From Alisma plantago-aquatica (Eukaryota > Streptophyta > Magnoliopsida > Alismatales > Alismataceae): 64,000 bases of DNA. The position numbers and the translations under genes are program-made. Each line of letters begins with the position of its first letter. Within the stretch, counting starts at the first letter, position 1. Positions 58,160-64,000 of the stretch are shown piece by piece. The notes under the pieces were generated by a model that was not told the origin of the DNA, made no database searches, and saw nothing but the letters and a program-made list of their open reading frames with translations. The stretch spans positions 1,350,541,550 through 1,350,605,549 of the forward strand of contig OY856411.1 in assembly GCA_963693085.1 (NCBI GenBank). The letters run 5' to 3'.

Positions 58160-59365
58160 ATTATTTTATACAAGGGGTCCCCAAGGATTCATGAGGGATG
58201 AGGATGTATTTCTTGCAAACAACAGGAGGGGGTGTATGAATTTCTTCTAAGGGTATCTCCTCTTCTAGATCAACCATGTATGAAATGGAACTTAGTTGTG
58301 ACGACATGGGAAGAATCATTTCATCATTTGTGGGATGTGGCTCATTATCCAGAGGAGGGATAGCTAGAGTGGGTTGGTTAATGATATTTTTCAGATTTAT
58401 GTCAAGGATGGGAGGAGTTATCGAATCTTTAGAATGGCTCTCCTACTTTGACTTTTCATATTCAAGTAATAAAGTCTCTAAAGGAAAGGTAGGGATACCA
58501 ACATCCTCATCACATGCAAAATATGGCTCCATGGTTTGTGTTATTTCTTCGGGACCCGACATACATGACAAAAAAATGTGATCATAGTTGTCATCATCGG
58601 GAAGAACCATCTTGGGTTGCTCAAATTCTATAGGGGGGGTCTGTTATTGAGCCTCTAATAAGATAGCTAACAGGACTTGACTGGATTCAAGTTTTGCTTG
58701 TCCTTTGGCTGCCATCTTCTCTAGGGCTTTAAGTATCTCTTCTAGTTTAGGATTAAATTGAGTTTCACCATAGGATTTATACACCCCAAAGGTTTGGCCA
58801 TCCTTATCATATCCATCATAGCATTCTTGGGCCTTGTGTTCCTCATATTGATTGTGGCATTTCTCCTCATAATAATCTTCAAAAGATGGTGGACTGAAAC
58901 TTTCATTGCATCCATCTTGGTGGGAAGATTCAGTATTACAAGGTGCCACTGAATCATGTGGAAACATATTTAAAACATATGGGTTTTGGGATTGGGCTTC
59001 CAGTAGAGCAGATAGCAAGGCTTGGCTAGTAACACGTTTTTCTGCCATCTTCTCTAGGGCCCTAAGTTTCTCTTCTTACTGAGGATTATAATGGGTATCA
59101 TAAATAGGTCCATTTCCCCTAAAGTTTTGGTGTCCATACCCTCTAAAATTTTGTTGATCATACCCCACTCTAAATATGAATCACAAGGTTCCCCATAATG
59201 GTTCTCAAAAAAATATTGATTCACATTGTATCCACCAAGATGAAAGGGCTCATAATTAAAAGGGATGCTACCATAAGTATGGGGTAAAGTCATACATGCA
59301 AGAGATGTATGGTGGTAAACACCACAATAATAACATTGCGGAGGATATTCGGATGCCCACTCCAT
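58160..59365 (-). pseudogene. Gag-like protein of the non-autonomous element, N-terminal zinc knuckle
   Basis: The start at 59365 gives MEWASEYPPQCYYCGVYHHT, whose CYYCGVYHHTSLAC is an exact CX2CX4HX4C knuckle at residues 11-24. A Tyr/Asn/Gly-rich stretch (YEPFHLGGYNVNQYFFENHY) follows. After a frame slip near 59100, a coiled-coil-like module EEKLRALEKMAEKRVTSQAL appears. It is repeated about 100 residues later as LEEILKALEKMAAKGQAKLE, each ending LLEAQ (ORF 58644-59048). Past a stop the reading continues acidic and Pro-rich (LPDDDNYDHIF, IPLEEIHTPPPVVCKKYILI) to about 58160. The classical gag core is not visible. It may package RNA by its knuckle; function is inferred. Confidence 0.6.
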
Positions 59366-59704
59366 TTAAGAAAAATTCCTAAAAGGTATGTCAATTAAGA
59401 CGGGAGAGTATAAATATTACGCGATAATGGGGTTAGTCAAAATTACAAAGAGTACTAAAAATTATAAATCTAAGAAATTATGGAAATAAACTAAAATTAC
59501 AAAAAAGACTAGAAAGTAGTACTGTTGGAATAGAAACTCGATAGAAAGAGGAGATACACTTCCAAAATTGTGCTCAGAAGGCAAAGAGAAATTACAAAAA
59601 ATCTAACAAGATTATGAAAAAGTCTAAAGTTATACACGTTACACAATATGAAATAAGGTTATATAAGATATACAAACAATCAGATCTGAAAAACAATCAT
59701 TTTG

Positions 59705-59722
59705 TCCCCGAAAATGGTGCCA
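59705..59722 (-). other. Primer-binding site, tRNA-Asp type (minus strand)
   Basis: On the minus strand it reads TGGCACCATTTTCGGGGA, three changes from the Asp primer site. It lies three bases inside the 5' LTR edge at 59726 and confirms the orientation. Confidence 0.88.
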
Positions 59723-59725
59723 AAT

Positions 59726-61368
59726 TGATGTGTTTCGTTTAGCACATCAATCACTAGGAAAATTATCCTAGAGTTTATCCTTTTTCTACTTTCCAATAAA
59801 GGCTAGTATAGAAGGGTCGATCCACAGAGATAGCGATGAAGATGATTGAGTTTGAAATCTGAGAACAAGAATGTAAAATCCATTTTAAGAGTTTGCTAAA
59901 ACTAAAACAAAAAATTAAAGTTGTTGAATTAAAGATTAGTTAATCAAAAGAAAGAAATATTGAAGCTAAGTAATTTCACCACCCTATTCGATGTGAAAGG
60001 AGACTGAAGAAATTACATGATAAGAAAGATAAAGGAAGGTATGCAAAACATTCGTAAATGATTAATAAAAGATGAACTCCCCATGAACCCATTGATCCTG
60101 GAATTCACAGATCCTAGTTCAATCATCCTAATGGGGACTTTTCTATTATCTCATCCAAATCCCCATATAATCAATTTAGTTGTTCTAATCCTTAGATTCC
60201 ACGGTCACATCAACCAAGATTAACAAGCGATGAAAATGAGAGATCACTTCGTTAAAATTGTTGATATCCAAATCAAAAATCATTTATCTTAAAAGTCATG
60301 TAAAACTTCAATCTAATCATCACATGGCTAAGGTGATACTCCCCTCGCCTCGGTAAGAAAACTACTCGCTAGTCATACTAAGGGATGGAAAAAACAAGGA
60401 AGGAAGATAGAAAGCCATAGACTGGAAGAGAGAATCTCCAAGGAGATCTTAGTTGGTGACAATGAAATGGCTCACTCTCTTAGTTCCCCACTCCAAAGAA
60501 AAGAAGAAGATGAAGAAACAAGATCTAGAAACCAGAGATAAAAGAACAATTTTTTATTGCAGAAATGAAAAATTATACTTATGAATGGAAATGACTGAGT
60601 TTAACTATAACGTACAACTACAAAATCTGGGATGTCTTTCTTAGTGGACTCCCCCTCCTTTTATAAGAGAGGAGGGGTGGAACCCCTGAAAGGAGAGGAG
60701 AAGGAAGTGAAAGAGGTGGTTGTTATATGTCTTAGTTAAGAGAATAATTTCCATCCCCAATAGGCTATAGAGAAAATCATTTATTGCCTTCTTTTGACCT
60801 TTCAAATTCTGACTCTCTCTGTAGATTCCCATTCTGAAGTTTTGTGTGAGTTTCCTAAAATACATTTTTCCTGTAGGCCTTTGAATTTCCTTTCTAATAC
60901 ATTCTTGAACATTATATTCTTCCTTGGGATGTGTGAGTTATGTCAATTTTGGTACATGGTATATATCTAAATCACACACTATGAGAAAATGAACATGCAT
61001 GTTCACCGATTGATTGGACAGTCAAATGACTATCAAAGCCATTAGTTTTTCTGTATCAATTGAAATTATCTTTTCAAAATATATATAAATTCCAAATTTG
61101 GAGTTTTTATGTGGGAGTTATGACTGTTTTGGTGGGAGGTATATCACAATCTACGGGAAATTTGAAAGGTCTTCTGTCTTCATCTTTTCTTATCTTGATT
61201 TAATGCTTCAAAATTTTCTAAAAATTGAGAGAAAACTCATAAAAATTCAGAAAAAGAATATTGAGAGGATGAAATTATAACTGATTCCCAAATTAAACTA
61301 AAATTAGTAAAAATCTTAATTAATTATCCTAAATGATGCAAAAATAAATGATGAATATGCATTCATCA
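59726..61368 (-). mobile_element. 5' LTR of the non-autonomous element
   Basis: It is 1643 bp. The minus-strand TATA box lies in CTCTTATAAAAGGAGG (about 60653-60668). It starts, on the minus strand, TGATGAATGCATATTCATCA at 61368 and ends at 59726. Compared with the other copy it has short deletions near 60840 and scattered substitutions. Confidence 0.88.
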
Positions 61369-62102
61369 AATATGCATACCGATTGAACTCAATATCCAAA
61401 TATTCTGGTAAAGTATTTGGATATTGAGATAAGCTAGTATGGAACTGCCGACTGTATTTTTTCTAGATGCCCTGACTAAGAATTCATATGAAGATAGTTT
61501 GGGAGTACAAGAATATGTATGATAGTACCAAAAGGATAAAATGGAGAAAGAGAATGAATATGGAACCTAAGGCAATTTGGCAATTTCATATGACAAAATG
61601 AATAAATTTGATGGATTTTGGAGATGAAATATATTGAAATTGAACATGGGTATGAATTTTAAATTATAAGATAAAGCTGAAAACTGAGAATGATGCCCAC
61701 TAAATGATCTTCTTTGTGAAGAAAATTGATGAATGTGAATAATAACATAGAATGAATTACAATCTTAATCCATGAGATACATAATCAAATTTTAAAAGAA
61801 TAGGAAAGGTATGTGATTCACATCTTGATAAAATGATGTCTTACCAAGATTTTTTAAATAAGTGTTCTTAACTCTCAGAGAGAGGTATGATGATTACAAG
61901 GCCTGAAATATCCATCTAATGCTTGTAAATTCAAATTTTCAATGTAAAAGATCCAAGAGGTTGGAAATGATGTCATATGAAAGAAAGATAAAATGGAAAT
62001 AATTCTAACTTGATGCTAAGATAGATGAATGATTAGATTATATGATATTATTCCACATATTTTCATAGATTTCAAGATGAAATCCTAAAAGGAGGGAGAA
62101 TT
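61369..62102 (+). other. Non-coding block ending in a polypurine tract
   Basis: No coding is recognised. The last part reads AAGATGAAATCCTAAAAGGA followed by GGGAGAATT (to 62102). This resembles the GACGAAAT...AAGGGGGG-AGAAT wording that closes Tekay/Del-type elements before the 3' LTR. It is the right flank of the minus-strand element. Confidence 0.4.
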
Positions 62103-64000
62103 TGTAACCATTTATTTTCAAATTAACCATCTAATTAGGGTTTACTTACATGATTGCATGCTTAGTAGATATATCATTGTTTAAAGCTTGATTAATGATG
62201 GGTAGTATGATTTATGATTATATAAATCTAATGAGAAACTATAAATATGCTTTTATTCCAAATTGAAAACCCTAATCGTCCAAACTAGGGTTTTGGTAGC
62301 ATTTGAATGCAGAATTTGATAAATACCATGGTCTATAAAATGATTTTTAGTATTTTATGTAAAACTTTGATTTGCTTCAATTTTGGGTATGATTTAGATA
62401 ATTAAAATTTAAGTGTTCTTAAAAAATATCAGAATTTTTGAATGCTTTACGGCCTATTTTTGGTCGAGTTCACCCAGGACAAACTCAGCTGACCATGCAT
62501 TCAGGATGAAATATAGCAGTCTGGTATTTGAATTTTATCATTTAACCGGTACATAAATTTATTTGAAAATTTAAATATTACTTTAAAACTCTATTTTAGA
62601 CATCATTTAAATTTTCATAATTTTTATATAATGTTTGAGTCTTACAGAGTGTGGTGTCAGTAAAGTTTCTCATAAGTAACACCTCGAACGACCATGATGC
62701 AAATTGCAGTATAGCAGTGTAGTGTTTGATTTTTAATTATTTATTGGTAAATTTGACTAATTTGAAATTTTTACTAGAGATCTAAAATGATGTATCACAC
62801 AACATAATGGATTTAAATAATTGTTGGAGGAGTTTTGACCAATTAATGAAATGATATTCAGTAATAATTGTTTATAATAAAAAGATATGCTGAAAAAAGA
62901 GAAAGTGTAAAGTTGGGTCAATTTGGAATTGGCCCAAGCACCTTAATTGAATTGTATGAGTAACTTAGCACCCAAAATATTTCATGATTCATTCCAAACA
63001 AATGAAATCCTAGTGAGAGTGGGAGAGTTAGGGCTTGAGAGGAGAAAGTGGTGGAATTGATGATCTTGGCTTTGTCATCTGAGAAATGATGAAATCAAGT
63101 AAGTTTAGATTCTTTGCATAGTCTTTCATAGTGAATATTCTCTCACATGTCAATATTTAGTCCCTACTCTGATTTGATTTGAAATGATATCAAATCACCC
63201 CCTCTTCTCACTTTTTCTCTCCTATTCTCAATTTCTAGGATTTCCAAGTTGAGAGGAGGAAGAAATGAATTCAATAGCTAGAACCTTGGTGGATTTATAG
63301 AAAGTCATAGTTTGACATATGTTTTTAAGGTGCTTGTCACCTTGGGTGAGTATTTCTCTCCCTATTAATCTTCATAATCATGTTGAAAGCTTAATTATAT
63401 ATGGCAAAAATAATCAAGATCATTGCTAGTACTTGTATGCAACTGTATAATCAATTAGGATGCTTTTGGGGAAATAAAGATTATTGATTTAGATCCTTTC
63501 TCATAAATTTTTCATTTCCTAGTTCCTTATCTATTGATTAAATATATATTCAATTTCTTGTGGATATATAAATATATCAATTTTTATTAAAATTCAATCA
63601 ATAGGCGATATGCTTGGAAATTTCGTGGACATGAATGTAATCATATTTGGACCCAAAAATCATGATTTGCTCAACTAAAATTTTGAATCCTTAATTGAAT
63701 TGAATATGTTATGTACATGAGGATCAGTATATGAGGGTTTTATATGTGGGAAACCATGTCTAGGGTTATTGTTGAGGCATGGACTCAAATGAGTCAATAA
63801 ATCATTGTGTGCTTGTAAATAATAGGTTGATTGTGTGGTATAGTGTAACATCCCTAACCTGGGTTATGCCATAACCCTGGAAGTTTTGCTTAAGTAAGTT
63901 ATTTATAAACTTGTTTTAATATTTTAAAAAGTAATTAAGACTCAAGGAGAGTTTAATTTTCAAGTTTGAGCTTATTTGCAAATTGTTTGTGCATTATATG
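62103..64000 (+). mobile_element. LTR-like sequence, probable chromovirus LTR(s), running off the window
   Basis: TGTAACCATT at 62103 follows a purine-rich tract, as expected of a 3' LTR start. A second and more canonical start, TGTAACATCCCTAACC, lies at 63844. Between them is an interrupted palindrome of Sirevirus type (62462-62494) and a CACCTTGGGTGAGTATT sequence near 63335 resembling a splice donor in a leader. No end or primer site is seen, so whether one or two LTRs are present is open. Confidence 0.35.

Larger units (their letters stand above)
54957..61368 (-). mobile_element. Non-autonomous Athila-derived LTR element (LARD-like), minus orientation
   Basis: Two LTRs (54957-56622 and 59726-61368) are highly similar and run, on the minus strand, from TGATGAATGCATATTCATCA to AACACACATCA. 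The flanks are GATAT (54952-54956) and AATAT (61369-61373). An Asp-type primer site and a purine-rich tract lie at the correct ends for minus orientation. The internal 3.1 kb encodes only a gag-like protein; protease, RT and integrase are absent. It would need enzymes from an autonomous Athila. Confidence 0.88.

Noticed and set aside
1..64000. Host genes or tRNA genes
   Set aside because: No intact plant gene domain, exon-intron structure or tRNA cloverleaf was recognised. All recognisable proteins belong to retroelements.

Overview
This window looks like a gene-free, repeat-packed stretch of a large flowering-plant nuclear genome. The evidence is the plant LTR-retrotransposon lineages it holds (Tekay/Del-like chromovirus, Athila-like Ty3/gypsy, Sirevirus Ty1/copia, Cassandra TRIM), their tRNA primer sites, the AT-rich background and the heavily stop-interrupted ORFs. 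I see no host protein-coding gene, tRNA gene or bacterial feature. The species cannot be named from this sequence.

Layout. The oldest layer is a decayed Tekay/Del-like chromovirus (about 1-7278: LTR end, primer site, gag, protease, RT, RNase H). Its gag-pol junction is split by an Athila-type solo LTR (3754-5413, target duplication AGTAG/AGTAC). Its RNase H is cut at 7278 by an old Athila-like element, 'Athila-A' (7279 to about 52333). Three insertions sit inside Athila-A. The first is a reverse-oriented, LTR-like block in gag (about 9613-14470). The second is a Sirevirus in pol (17647-45540). The third is a reverse-oriented Cassandra TRIM carrying 5S-rRNA-like sequence (46154-46987). The Sirevirus was itself hit, inside its envelope-like ORF, by a younger Athila-like element, 'Athila-B' (25171-41884, exact duplication GTCCA). 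Right of Athila-A lies an unassigned stretch, then a minus-strand non-autonomous Athila-derived element (54957-61368), then more LTR-like DNA to the right edge.

Three observations stand out. (1) All three elements with an envelope-like third ORF (Athila-A, Athila-B, Sirevirus) carry palindromic repeats in their LTRs, and a related family-specific block again inside the element, just 5' of that ORF. In both Athila elements the internal block is followed by a TATA box, and in Athila-B and the Sirevirus a splice-acceptor-like sequence abuts the ATG. This suggests an internal, LTR-like promoter for the third ORF. (2) Athila-B carries, downstream of its ATHILA-type domain, two successive regions resembling Ulp1/SENP (C48) cysteine proteases, both with decayed catalytic residues. 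(3) The non-autonomous element encodes a gag-like protein with a zinc knuckle at its extreme N terminus and a repeated C-terminal module.

All element boundaries were read by eye from terminal repeats, TG...CA ends, target duplications, primer sites and polypurine tracts. Percent identities and insertion ages were not computed.
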